From assembly GCA_948567375.1 (NCBI GenBank), contig OX419762.1, forward strand, positions 8,004,001 through 8,068,000: 64,000 nucleotides of DNA, given 5' to 3'. How positions within the stretch are numbered: position 1 is the first letter of the stretch; each line of letters begins with the position of its first letter. The stretch is from Lunularia cruciata. Lineage: Eukaryota; Streptophyta; Marchantiopsida; Lunulariales; Lunulariaceae. A program made the translations under genes and the position numbers. A model generated the notes under the pieces. That model was not told the DNA's origin and searched no databases. It saw only the letters and a list, made by a program, of their open reading frames with translations. Shown piece after piece: positions 36,281 to 46,968 of this stretch.

Positions 36281-36778
36281 GTGTTTAGATTCATCTTTGG
36301 GAACATGGAGGGTCATCAAGAGTGGAAATTGAGATTATGCAAGGTTCCCAAAGGGTTTGAGGTGATTGTAGGGGTGGATTTGAGGAAAAGAGAGTTTACA
36401 ATAGAATTTGAAGAGAGTGTTGAGAGGATCCAAAAACCTACACCACTTGGAGGAAAGAGTGAGTCTAAGTGCTTTCTATGTGGAGAGAAGGGACATAAGG
36501 CAAGTTCATGTCCATTAACCTTTGAGAGCAAGAGATTGAGGGAAAGGAGAGGCTTACTTGACTTGGGTTTGCATGTTGGACCTTCTTCACCAAGATTGGG
36601 AGGGAGAAGATCTAAGACCAAGGAGTTGTGTGAGGTTTGTGGAGTTGAAGGACTTCCAAAAGGACATGAGTGTAGTGGAGTAAAAGCACTTTTGGAAACT
36701 TTGGTGAAGGATCTTGGAGAGAGTCTTAGTACAGCTACAGAAATACTACCACCTTCATCAGCTAGTTCTCAAGATTAG
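36281..36778 (+). CDS. Accessory zinc-knuckle reading frame ahead of gag (element A)
   Basis: About 165 codons in the leader between the 5' LTR and gag. Visible features: a basic/hydrophobic first third; a classical CCHC knuckle CFLCGEKGHKASSC with C64, C67, H72 and C77; a basic linker (RLRERR, RLGGRR); a second metal-binding-like cluster with C117, C120, H129 and C131; and a Ser/Thr-rich end. A frame earlier in the leader (about 35462-35656, containing FYIRQKEAMRAHLERT) is also conserved in element C (minus strand, about 50450-50600). Element C keeps the zinc-knuckle region too, at about 49440-49745 on the minus strand. Tat/Ogre-type elements are known to carry an extra frame in this place. 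Its role is unknown; nucleic-acid binding is inferred from the knuckle. Confidence 0.6.
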   Translation: MFRFIFGNMEGHQEWKLRLCKVPKGFEVIVGVDLRKREFTIEFEESVERIQKPTPLGGKSESKCFLCGEKGHKASSCPLTFESKRLRERRGLLDLGLHVGPSSPRLGGRRSKTKELCEVCGVEGLPKGHECSGVKALLETLVKDLGESLSTATEILPPSSASSQD

Positions 36779-37012
36779 TGATGGAGATAATCTTTCAACT
36801 TATGGATAAACTATCCATGAGAGTTAGATTAATATGCACTCTAGGATTTGATGTTGCTATAGAAATCTTGGAGCAACCTGAACCTTTTGTGTTCCCTAGA
36901 GTGGATTATTCTCAGATGGTGTTAGTCATGTATATACTCTATTAGTAATAGAGTGAGAGAAAAGAAAAGAGAAAAAAAAATTAAGAGAAAAGAAAGATAG
37001 TGAGGGGTTAAG

Positions 37013-40000
37013 ATGGGGAAACTTCCGGTTTTCTTTGGCAAAGATGGAGAAGATGTGGAGGCCTTTGTGAGAGACTTCAAGAGAGCTTGCATAGGAAACA
37101 ATGAGAGGAGGAAGAATGAGTGGGCCTCATTATTACCAGATTTCTTTGAGGATGCAGCACTTACATGGTATGAGTCAGAATACCAAAAGAGAGAGAGGAG
37201 AGAGGGGGAAGAGGAGTCTTGGGAGACTTTGACTTCAGCACTCATTGAGAACTTTCTTCCTGATGAGAGTTATGAGAGATTGATGAGTGAGGTTACATTT
37301 CTCAAGCAAGGAGATGGAGAGAAAGTGAGGGTCTATGTGGAAAGAGTGGAAAAGTTGGAGTCCAGATTTCGCATAGTGTTGAGGAAGGGTGGGGATGATG
37401 TGGAGACTACAATGATTGGCATAGGGGCCATGCTCACCAAGAATTTTGTGGGAGGATTGAGACCACAAATTAGAAGCAAGGTGAGATATGAGAAACCTTC
37501 TTCCAAGGTTGAAGCTATCAAGATCGCAATTCGTATGGAGGAGAGTTTGGAAGGGGATGAGAGTGATTTGGTGGTGAAGGAGGTTGTGCATCCTCCTCAA
37601 GGCTACAAGTATGGTGGAACTTCTGATACTTTGGTGACAAGGGTTGCACCACAAGTAGTAGTTGCTCCAATTCTTGCACCTCCACCAAAAGATCCACTCC
37701 AAACCATCACAGAACAACTTGCGGATCTCAAGATCAATGTGGTGCAACTATGGGAGAAGAGAGAGGTGGATCAGAATGTAGGGAGAGGACCTAGGAGTTA
37801 TGGAAACTATCCATATAGAGGAGGCCAACCAGCCAACAATTTCAATGATAGAAATTGTTTTGGTTGTGGAGGAAGAGGCCATATCCAAAGGAATTGCCCA
37901 AATTCCACTTACCATGGAGGAAGGGGTTATGAGGGAGCCAATAGAGGGAAAGAGGGAGGTAGTGAAACCCAAGTGGCTCCTAATCCCAACAAAGGTAAGG
38001 GGATAGCATCCATAGATGTGGTTGAGAGCAAGTATGAGAAGGGAGAGTGCTCAAACTCCAAGGGTCTTAATTTGGAGCTTTTGGCACAAGAGAAGAAGAG
38101 AGCTCGTTTTGCAGAGGATGTTCACTCTTCTCAAGGATTTACTTCAAGCAAGGATACTCCTATGTCTACTAGGAGCACTCGCACCTCAACACCATCAACA
38201 ACAAAGACTCCAAGGAAGAAGTTGGGGATGGAGGACTTCTTGATCTCAAAGCAACAATGGAACTACAATGTGTTGGAGGATGTTGGTAGTCACAAGGCTA
38301 ACATCACAGTGGGCCAATTAATTGCTTTGAACCCTACCTTGAGAAAGGAGCTTAGAGGTGGTTTGAGTTCTACAAGGAGCAAAAAGAAGAAGAAGGCAAA
38401 AGTTCCAGTATCAATGGGGGTGGTGGATGCCAAGCCAGCACCATGGGAGGCTTGTGAATATGCCTCCAAGATTGATGTGAGAGTGAATGGTCACAACATC
38501 AAGGATGCATTGGTTGATGGAGGATCAGCAGTGAATGCCATGTCAGAAAGGTTGATGAAGAAGTTGGGTATGATACCCTCAAGACCTTCAACATTTGTGG
38601 TGAGCATGGCAAACAAGCAACAAGTTCGACCAGTAGGGGTGATGGATAAGGTGGTAGTTTCAGTTATGGGAGTTCAAAATCTCATGACTTTCCAAGTCTT
38701 GAAGGATTCAAGCTATGACTTACTTCTTGGGAGGCCATGGTTGAGAGCAGCACGCACAACTGATCGATGGCACAAAGGGTACTTAAGGATTGGGCCATCA
38801 AACCATAGAGTCACTGTTCCTGTGACTAACACCACCAACACCTCACATTCAGATACCCCATCTTCTGATTATTGGGAATCTGATTCTGAAGGAGGAGCTT
38901 CAGGTGTGGACACAAGCATGGAAGAGGAGACTTCCACGGAGGAGGATGAATCTGAATCTGATTCAGATGTGTATCCTTTGTGTGCTATGGATTTTGCACC
39001 TAAGCCAGAGGTTTTGAAGGACCCAGATAAATCACCATTGACACTTGAGGAGGTAGAGAGAAGGTTATCTACCCTCAAGTATGGCCCAAATGTTACCAAG
39101 GAGGAGAAGGTGAGATTTGAGGAGATTTTCCGCAAGTTCATCCATGTGTTTGCTTTTAGTTACAAGGATTTGAAGGAAGTCACCTTGGAGGAGCACAAGA
39201 TAGAGGTGGAGTCACATGCAAGACCAATCCGCCAAAAGCAACGTCGCATTAGCCCACCAATATCTTTGGTTGTGAAGGAGGAGATTGATAAGCTCAAGGA
39301 GGCTGGATTTATCTTTGAGGTGGAGAATTCAGAATGGGTGTCTCCAATTGTCATTGTGAAGAAAAAGAATGGCAAGCTTCGGGTATGTGTGGATTACAAG
39401 AAGCTCAATGCTGTTACCAAGAAGGACTACTACCCATTGCCATTCATTGATGAGATCTTGGAGGAGGTTGCAGGTCATGAGAGGTACAGTTTTGGAGATG
39501 GTTATAGTGGATATAACCAAATCAAGATTGCACCAGAGCATCAACAACTCACCACATTCACCACACCTTGGGGAACTTACGCTTTCAAGGTCATGCCTTT
39601 TGGGCTTTGCAATGCTCCAGCCACATTCCAACGGTTCATGAACAAGGTATTTGAACCTTTCATTGGGAAATTTGTGAGAGATTTCATTGATGACTTTTGT
39701 GTCTATGGGAGCAAGGAGGAGCACTTTGAGCACCTAATCAAAGTCTTGCAACGCTTGGATGAGGCAAATGCATCACTCAACCCAGAGAAGTGCATTTTTG
39801 GATGTGAAGAAGGTCTACTTTTGGGGCACATCATCTCCAAGGATGGAATAGCAGTTGATCCTGAGAAGGTGAGGAAAATCTCAGACCTTCCATTCCCTTC
39901 AAGCTTGACAAAGTTACGCCAATTCTTGGGAATGGTTGGGTACTATAGGAGGTTCATCTTCTCATTTTCCAACAAGGCTTATGCATTGACCATCTACATG

Positions 40001-41839
40001 AAGAAGGGTGTAGATTACATGGTGATTTTGGAAGACAAGGAGGCTCTCAAAGCTTTTGAGGAGCTCAAGCAATCCCTTGTTGTAGCTCCAATTCTTGCTA
40101 AACCTGATTGGAGTAAGCCTTTCATCCTCTACACTGATGCTTCTAATGTAGCTATAGGATGCACTCTTAGTCAATTAGACCAAGATGGGCATGATCATCC
40201 AATAGCTTATGCTAGTAGGCAGATGGTTTCAGCAGAGAAGAACTACTCTGTCACAGAGAGAGAAGGGTTGGCAGTGATCTTTGGTCTCAAGAAGTTTAGA
40301 CACTACTTGATTGGAGGGAAAGCCACAATTGTCACGGATCACAAGGCTTTGAAGTACATCTTCAACAAGCCTAATGTTGAAGGGAGACTAGCAAGGTGGA
40401 TGATACTCTTGTCTGAGTATGACTACACAATTGAGGATAGGCCAGGAAAGAAACATGCAAATGCTGATTTGTTATCTAGAGCCTATGATCATGATGGAGA
40501 TGAGCCAGTAGATGATTCCTTCCCGGATGAGGAGCTCATGACAATCTCAGTCACTCAAGAGATTCCAATGGAGTACAAGGAGATTGTGGATTTTGTGACA
40601 AGAGGTAACTATCCAGAAGGGATGCATGCTAGGGAGAGGAAGGCCCTTGCAACAAGATCTAGACCTTACACAATGGTGGAGGATATTCTTTTTCACCAAG
40701 GAGCAGATGATCTACTTCGAAGAGCAGTGGGTAAGGAAGAGTCTATCCTACTCATAAAGGAGTTTCATGAAGGTTTAGTATGTGGAGGACACTTTGCAGG
40801 AAAGGTGACTGCTTTCAAGATTCTAGATGCAGGTTACCATTGGAGAGGGATTTTCAAGGATTGTCTTGATTATTGCAAAACTTGTCATGTTTGTCAAGCT
40901 TTTGCTAGAAAGTCTACATCCACTCCACCACTTAGATCAATTCCATTGCTAGGACCTTTTGAGAAGTGGGGAATTGATTTTGTAGGACCTCTCAATAGAA
41001 CCCCAAGGAACAATCGGTACATTGTGGTAGTTACTGATTACCTTACCAAGTGGGTTGAGGCTAGACCATTGAGGGACAAGAATGAAGATGAAGTGGGTAG
41101 ATTTCTTTATGAACGCATTATCACTAGGTTTGGATGCCCTTTGGAGTTGGTTTCTGATAGAGGAGGAGAGTTTACAGGAAGCATTACTACAGCCATGCTA
41201 CGACATTTCTCTATCACACATAGAGTAACTACATCCTATAAGCCAAATTCCAATGGCTTGGCAGAGAGAACCAATCAGACCTTGTGCATGATGTTGGCCA
41301 AAGATGCAGAAATGGAGGGGGCTAAACATCATTGGGACAAGAGGATTCATGCAGTTTTGTGGGAGTATAGGACAACCATGAAGACTTCCACTGGATATTC
41401 TCCATTCCAATTGGTGTATGGTATTGAGTCTACCTTACCTATTCACTTTGATCTTCCTACCTTCCAAAGCATTCATAGGAGATTGAAGAAAGCACAAGGA
41501 AGTGATGCAGAGAAGTCAAGGAAGGATCAACTCATGGAGTTGGAAGAGGCAAGAGCAGTTGCTATGGTTCGAGTGGAGCAAGCCCAAAGGAAACAAAAGG
41601 AGAGCTATGACAAGAGGCAAGGCAAGAAGAAGGTGGAGCCTTTCAAAGAAGGTGATTGGGTAATGTTGTTTGATTCCATTCGATTCAAGAGAGTACAAAA
41701 GAAGTTTTTGCCTAAGTACTTTGGACCTTTCATAGTAGAGAAGGTGTGGGGAAATTACACTTATGATCTCAAGGAGTTGGGAGGAAGACACTTTGATAGG
41801 ATTAACCATGATAAGTTGAAGATGTACCATAGAAGGTAG
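37013..41839 (+). CDS. Gag-pol polyprotein of element A
   Basis: A single 1608-codon frame. Gag core is about residues 1-160; the CCHC knuckle CFGCGGRGHIQRNC is at residues 282-295; aspartic protease has DGGSAVNAM with its Asp near residue 502; reverse transcriptase is about 760-960 with FIDDF near 890; RNase H has TDASNVAIGC near 1041 and ends at KHANADLLSRA; integrase has the HHCC-type domain (HEGLVCGGHF...CKTCHVCQ) about 1250-1300 and the core with WGIDFVGPL, SDRGGEFTG and SNGLAERTNQ about 1320-1430; and a C-terminal GDWVMLFDS...FGPFIVEKV module. Gag and pol are fused in one frame. The proteins make the particle, copy the RNA and insert the DNA. Most domains are intact in appearance. Confidence 0.95.
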   Translation: MGKLPVFFGKDGEDVEAFVRDFKRACIGNNERRKNEWASLLPDFFEDAALTWYESEYQKRERREGEEESWETLTSALIENFLPDESYERLMSEVTFLKQGDGEKVRVYVERVEKLESRFRIVLRKGGDDVETTMIGIGAMLTKNFVGGLRPQIRSKVRYEKPSSKVEAIKIAIRMEESLEGDESDLVVKEVVHPPQGYKYGGTSDTLVTRVAPQVVVAPILAPPPKDPLQTITEQLADLKINVVQLWEKREVDQNVGRGPRSYGNYPYRGGQPANNFNDRNCFGCGGRGHIQRNCPNSTYHGGRGYEGANRGKEGGSETQVAPNPNKGKGIASIDVVESKYEKGECSNSKGLNLELLAQEKKRARFAEDVHSSQGFTSSKDTPMSTRSTRTSTPSTTKTPRKKLGMEDFLISKQQWNYNVLEDVGSHKANITVGQLIALNPTLRKELRGGLSSTRSKKKKKAKVPVSMGVVDAKPAPWEACEYASKIDVRVNGHNIKDALVDGGSAVNAMSERLMKKLGMIPSRPSTFVVSMANKQQVRPVGVMDKVVVSVMGVQNLMTFQVLKDSSYDLLLGRPWLRAARTTDRWHKGYLRIGPSNHRVTVPVTNTTNTSHSDTPSSDYWESDSEGGASGVDTSMEEETSTEEDESESDSDVYPLCAMDFAPKPEVLKDPDKSPLTLEEVERRLSTLKYGPNVTKEEKVRFEEIFRKFIHVFAFSYKDLKEVTLEEHKIEVESHARPIRQKQRRISPPISLVVKEEIDKLKEAGFIFEVENSEWVSPIVIVKKKNGKLRVCVDYKKLNAVTKKDYYPLPFIDEILEEVAGHERYSFGDGYSGYNQIKIAPEHQQLTTFTTPWGTYAFKVMPFGLCNAPATFQRFMNKVFEPFIGKFVRDFIDDFCVYGSKEEHFEHLIKVLQRLDEANASLNPEKCIFGCEEGLLLGHIISKDGIAVDPEKVRKISDLPFPSSLTKLRQFLGMVGYYRRFIFSFSNKAYALTIYMKKGVDYMVILEDKEALKAFEELKQSLVVAPILAKPDWSKPFILYTDASNVAIGCTLSQLDQDGHDHPIAYASRQMVSAEKNYSVTEREGLAVIFGLKKFRHYLIGGKATIVTDHKALKYIFNKPNVEGRLARWMILLSEYDYTIEDRPGKKHANADLLSRAYDHDGDEPVDDSFPDEELMTISVTQEIPMEYKEIVDFVTRGNYPEGMHARERKALATRSRPYTMVEDILFHQGADDLLRRAVGKEESILLIKEFHEGLVCGGHFAGKVTAFKILDAGYHWRGIFKDCLDYCKTCHVCQAFARKSTSTPPLRSIPLLGPFEKWGIDFVGPLNRTPRNNRYIVVVTDYLTKWVEARPLRDKNEDEVGRFLYERIITRFGCPLELVSDRGGEFTGSITTAMLRHFSITHRVTTSYKPNSNGLAERTNQTLCMMLAKDAEMEGAKHHWDKRIHAVLWEYRTTMKTSTGYSPFQLVYGIESTLPIHFDLPTFQSIHRRLKKAQGSDAEKSRKDQLMELEEARAVAMVRVEQAQRKQKESYDKRQGKKKVEPFKEGDWVMLFDSIRFKRVQKKFLPKYFGPFIVEKVWGNYTYDLKELGGRHFDRINHDKLKMYHRR

Positions 41840-41846
41840 AGAGACC

Positions 41847-41868
41847 TTCACTTTGAGGACAAAGTGAA
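41847..41868 (+). other. Conserved hairpin between pol stop and 3' LTR (element A)
   Basis: TTCACTTTG, loop AGGA, CAAAGTGAA. It starts 8 bases after the gag-pol stop codon and ends 19 bases before the 3' LTR. The old relative C has the same stem with loop AGTA, so the stem was kept while the elements diverged. Confidence 0.65.
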
Positions 41869-41887
41869 AACTTAGTCCGGGGGTAAA

Positions 41888-42579
41888 TGTAACACCCATT
41901 TGTGCATGTGTGTGGTATTGTGATATTTAGCTTGGTATTACAAGTACTTAAGAGATGTTATTTATATAGAGATAAAGGATGGTTCTATATTAGTCATGGT
42001 TAGCTAAAGTTAGTCATAGCTAAGATAGATGGGACCTTACTTTAGAGGAAGTAGAAAAGATGAGCACCACTATTTTGGATTTTAGTGTGTTGACTTGGTA
42101 TTATTCCTAGGTGTTTGGCTTTGGGGAAAGAGTTGAGAACTCTTGGGCCCGCAAGCCTTTTTGTTTTGGATTCTTCTTTAGTCCAAGGTTAGCCCATGTG
42201 AAGGAATCCTTGCTTTAGTGGTTGGGTCAAGATAAGACCACATGCTTAGGGGAATATGCCCATGTGAATGGATATTCCTTTCTACTTTTTGACTTTACTT
42301 GACTTTTAGTCTAGTAACTTGAGTTACTACGGTAATTAGTAACTTTGGTACGTAACTATTTCACAAGTATATAAACAAGGAGTGAGGAGGTACTCATCAT
42401 CCTTTCATTTGCAACTATCTCTCTCTCATTGAGTTCTCTAGTGAGCAATGTCTTGAGTCTTGGAGTGTTAGCCTTGGAGGAGTATGATGGAGTTGGGGTT
42501 CCTTGCCTTCTTAGTCCATGGTGCGCTACCATAATAGCCATCAGAGGTTCATCCTGAGTGAGAGACAGGCCGGCTCACA
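41888..42579 (+). repeat. 3' LTR of element A
   Basis: 692 bp. Reading both copies side by side I find one difference from the 5' LTR. It is followed by the GACC duplication at 42580-42583. Confidence 0.95.
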
Positions 42580-45500
42580 GACCATGCAAGAATGACAAAA
42601 TGTAGAAGAAGCCATGCAATTGATTGAGCATTTTGATTCCTTGGTTGCAACAACTTGGTCTCGACCTCAACTTACACCAAGCTTACCAATACAATACGCA
42701 CGAGTGGAAGAACTAGCACCAATGGAGATTGATGCTATCCAACAGAGGCCACCTGGTGCAACAGATAGAGAAAGATTGTGACAAAATGGAAGTTGTTTTT
42801 ATTGTTGCCAAGTTGGACATTGCATTACTGAATGTCCACTTGGGAATGGGTGACCTCATCAAGTTGCCTAGATAGAGTTTGTGGAATTGAATGATCATGG
42901 AAACAAAGAATCCTAGTAGGAGATTTTGAGCTGCCTTCTGGGAGCTTGATTAGTTCCAATGGGATTGAAGGCTTGACCTCTGCAATTTTGCTTCACTTGC
43001 AAGGTATGATATGTAATCAAGGTTATAAAATTTTGGTTGATTTTGGAAGTTCAAAGAATTGCATGTCTATGCAAGTAGCAAAGGAATTGGGTATTCCTAT
43101 CAAGCCTATGATTGGAAGTAGTTTGATGATGGCGGATGGTAGAAAGGGTTTTGCATTCCGCACCTCGCATCTTGTTACCTTCAAGATTGGGAAGGAGTAT
43201 TTGGAGTGTATAAGGTTTGTAGTGGCACCTCTACACTATGATATCATTCTGGGTCTACCTTGGCTTGAACGTCATAAGGTTCAATTTGATTGGACTCAAT
43301 GCCAAATTCAAGTACAACACCAAGGTAGGAATTTCCGATTAGGTTGTCTGGCACCTTTGAGTAAGACACCTAAGAATAGTTAGTCCCAAGATGGGAAGTT
43401 TGTTGAAGATAGCCATAGAACAAACCTTGAAGGGAGTGGATTCCCAAGATAGGAAGTTTGCCAAGAAGACAACCATGGAGCAAGCTTGGAAGAGAGATGA
43501 GTCCTTGGAAGGGAAGTTGGTTAGTAAAGCAGCCATAGAGAAAGCTTTGGAGGAAGATAAGTCTGTATTCACGGTGTGGATCAAGCCGATTGCACAAGAA
43601 CAATCGGAGGAGGGCCAAGAGCCTCATCAAGCAATGGTTGATCGGATAGTTTAGGAGTTTGCAGACATGTTTCTGGATGATCTGCCAAAGGGATTATCCT
43701 CCGATTGAGGTATGCCCTTCAAGATCAAGTTATTGCCAGGTAGTATTCCAATGAGTAGATTGATCTATCGACTCTCACCAAAGGAGTTGGAGAAGTTGCA
43801 AATAACACTTACAGAGTTGTTGGAGAAGGACTTCATACAACATAGTACCTCTCCTTGGGGAGCACCGGTACTATTTGTTCCAAAGAAGGATGGAGGACTT
43901 GATTTTTGTATTGATAACCATGGGCTCAATAAGCAAACCATAAAGAATGCATATTGCTTGCCTTGGATTGATGATTTGCTTGATCAACTAAGTGGAGCAC
44001 GCTACTTTTCCAAGTTAGATCTTTGTAGTGGCTATTGGCAAATTCCTATTGATAGAGAGGATGTGCAAAAGGTTGCCTTTTGTACAAGGTATGGGCATTT
44101 TGAGTGGAGAGTTCTACCTTTTAGACTCATTAATGCTCTAGCAATCTTCATGGATCAGATGCATCGGGTGTGGGATGGACTATTGGATCGGTCTGTGGTG
44201 GTGTTCTTGGATGATATCTTCATTTATAGTAAGACAAAGGCAAAACACGTGAATCATGTGCGAGAAGTGCTAAGATGACTATGACAATGCAAATTTTACT
44301 GCAAGAAGTCAAAGTGTGCCTTTTGGCAAAAGGAGGTTACTTTCTTGGGTCATAAGATCTCATCAAAGGGGATCAAGATGGAAAAAGAGAAAATCAAGGC
44401 AATTACTGATTGGCCTACCCCAAGGGATGTTACAAAAGTGTGGGCATTCAATGGATTGGCCAGTTTTTATCAATGGTTCATCCATTATTATGCTCATGTG
44501 GCTGCACCATTGATTAACCTCTTGGGAAAGAACTTGAGCTTCTAGTGGACCACCAAGTATGAAGAAGCATTCCAAAAGTTAAAGCATATAGTTTCTTCAA
44601 GACCCATTCTTCAACCATATGATCCTCAACTACCCTGTGTGGTTGATTTTGATGCTTCTAACTTTTCAATTGGAGCCGTGCTACAACAAGAATTCCCAAA
44701 TGGACTCCATCCCATTGCCTTTGTGTCTCGCCGACTCAATACGACTGAACAAAACTACTCTGCTCAAGATCAAGAACAACTTGTAATGGTATACGCCACC
44801 AAGGTATGGAGGCATTACCTCTTTGGGAAACAAGTGATCATGCGAATTGATCACAAACCATTGTTGCAGACCTTACACTTGGAACACATGAAGAGTCAAC
44901 ATCATCAATAAGAGGAACAACTCCAATTGTATGACATCAAACTTGAGTACAAACCAGGTTGGTTCCATGTGATCCTTGATGCTTTATCACGACAACCTGA
45001 TTTGAAGTCTCTTTGTCTCATCACAACGGCACTTTCAACATTGTTAGTTGACTCCAAGGTCCAAAACGAGTTTCAGTCAGCTCTACACTAAGATCCTTTC
45101 TTCCAAATGGTACATGGTCGCATTACAACATGCAATAAGGAGTACAACACCTTCTCCATCAAGGAGGGCATTTTATTCCATGAGGACCGGATCTATGTTC
45201 TAGCTAAAGGTGGTCTTCAACTTGTGCACCTTCAAGAAGCCCATGATTTACCCATTACTGGTCACATGGGTGTGGACAAGACCTTGGGTACCCTCCAATG
45301 TCAATGGTGGTGGCCCAGCATGACATGAGATGTTTGAAAATTTGTCCAATTGTGTGAGAGTTGCCAACATAACAAGGCTAGCAACTAGAAGCCAAGTGGA
45401 CTCCTTCAACCACTCGCCGTTCCATCCGCTCATTAGGAGCATGTGAGCTTGGATCTCATCACATCCTTGCCAAAGACAAAACAAAGACACACCACAATTG

Positions 45501-46544
45501 TGGTGTTTTTGGATAAGCTTAGTAAGAAAATCCACTTGGCACCAACTTGTGATATCATAGATGCTCCAACCTTAGCTTAAATCTACTTTGAAAATATCTT
45601 CAAGCATCATGTGATGCCATGTGTACTCATCTTCAACCATGATCCTTGATTTCCTAAGAAGTTTTGGCAAGCACTCTTCCAAATACTCGGCACCAAGCTT
45701 CTTTGTCCATTGCCTATCATCCTCAAACTGATGGCCAAACCAAACGTGCAAATTGTACATTGGAGGATATGTTGTGTGCCTTTGTCAATGTCTACCATAC
45801 CAATTGGGATGAATGTCTTGCAGCTGCAAAATTTGCTTACAACAATTCCAAACAGGCAAGCACCAGATTTTGTCCTTTCTTTCTCAATTTTGGCCAAGAT
45901 CTGCTTGTTCCAGCTTCTCTTCTTGCTCTCCCTCCATCTCAGGTTCCTCATACTTCCACATTTTTGACCACTATATCCCAATCTCTCCAACAAGCCAAGT
46001 CTCACCTCCTTGTTGCTCAGAATTGCCAAAAACAATATGCGGACTACCATCATTATGATCTAACCTTTGAAGTCGGTGATAAAGTCATGTTATCTTCTAG
46101 TAACCTCTCTCTCCCACTTGATACCCAAGTTCATAAACTTGCACCTAATTGGATAGGACCCTTTGATATCACCCAAATTGTCTCTCTTGTTGCTTATTGA
46201 CTTGATTTGCCTTGTCACATGCATATCTATCTTGTCTTTCATGTTTCCAAGTTGAAACCCTTTGTTCTTAACCCCTCTTCCTTTCCCTCTTGAGTCCAAT
46301 CTCCCCCTCTTTCTATCTCTATCAATGATCATGAGGAGTACAAAGTTGATTGTATCCTTGGGCGTTGCCATATTCAATGAGGCCATCGCCAACATATGGA
46401 GTTCAAGGTCCTTTGGAAAGGGTATCCCCTTCATGATGCCACATTAGAACCTCTTTTTCACCTCCAGAATGCACAGATGACGATCTAGGAATCCAAAGCT
46501 TCACATGCAATAAGGATGTCACCAACTAGCGGCGGGGGAATATG

Positions 46545-46968
46545 AAACAATATGGAGTTTAGCGACAAAGTTAGTTGGGCTTACAAAGTAGCACATAAGA
46601 CAAATTAGCCTAGAATATTTGAGAAATATCTAGGAAGCTTCTTGGGAAGCTTCCAGGCTAGCTTAGCTTGCACCTCAAGTACGTAGCTTCTAGAAGGAAG
46701 CTTCTAGAACCTTCCAACTAGCTTAGCTTGCACGCCAAGTAGGTAGGTTCTAGAAGGAAGCTTCTTGATAAGCTTCCTAGTTAACTTGGCTTGCACTCTA
46801 AGAAAGCAGTTTGAGAAAGCTTCTTGAGAAGCTTCTCAAGGACCTTATATGTTACACATAAATACCAAAGCCAAAGCTCATGCTAGGCATTTGGAGTTTT
46901 CCTACATTCAAGTGTCCTAATGTGAGTTTCCATTCTCTTATGTCTCTCCTCGGTCTTGGTCTTTTACA
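46545..46968 (+). repeat. 3' LTR of element B
   Basis: 424 bp, preceded by the G-rich tract GCGGCGGGGGAATA, a likely second-strand primer. About 8% different from the 5' LTR at 33499-33923. Confidence 0.9.
46634..46835. promoter_or_regulatory. Heat-shock-element array with a perfect four-unit site
   Basis: The best site is GAAGCTTCTAGAACCTTC at 46697-46714: GAA, TTC, GAA, TTC alternating at exact 5-bp spacing. Around it lie GAAGCTTC at 46634, 46646, 46757 and 46828 and TTCTAGAA at 46688 and 46748. This is the same promoter zone as in the 5' LTR, and the modules stay recognisable despite about 8% divergence. Confidence 0.6.

Larger units (their letters stand above)
34753..42579 (+). mobile_element. 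Element A: young OTA-clade Ty3/gypsy retrotransposon
   Basis: 7827 bp, flanked by GACC on both sides (34749-34752 and 42580-42583). LTRs of 692 bp each (34753-35444 and 41888-42579) differ at one position by eye, so insertion is recent: about 0.1 million years at 7e-9 substitutions per site per year, longer if the species evolves more slowly. Parts: Asp-type primer site at 35449-35466; a long leader with accessory frames; one continuous gag-pol frame 37013-41839; a 3' hairpin; a G-rich tract; the 3' LTR. There is no chromodomain, and the reverse transcriptase has the MPFGLCNAPATFQRFMNKVFEPFI style of Athila/Tat relatives, hence the OTA assignment. The gag-pol frame looks whole, with no break seen. 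Confidence 0.93.
33499..46968 (+). mobile_element. Element B: chromovirus (Ty3/gypsy) hosting element A
   Basis: About 5.6 kb of own sequence plus the nested element A. Parts: 5' LTR 33499-33923; primer site TGGTATCAAAGCC at 33925-33937, close to the complement of initiator-Met tRNA; gag from about 34243 (KLWWRFQLERAKQQ), interrupted at 34749-42583 by A and its GACC duplication; CCHC knuckle just after (CFYCCQVGHCITEC, about 42799-42840); protease 42946-43383 (LVDFGSSKNCM, ILGLPWLE); reverse transcriptase 43712-44545 (VVFLDDIFIY); RNase H 44639-44911 (DFDASNFSIGAVL); integrase 45107-46200; chromodomain 46329-46475 (EEYKVDCILG...FKVLWKGYP); 3' LTR 46545-46968. The LTRs differ at about 35 of 424 positions by hand count, so insertion is on the order of millions of years old at usual plant rates. 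Broken, with roughly ten or more lesions besides the insertion. Confidence 0.9.

Noticed and set aside
37235-39733. Minus-strand open frames of up to 170 codons opposite element A
   Set aside because: They are shadows of the long gag-pol frame on the plus strand, with no motif of their own.
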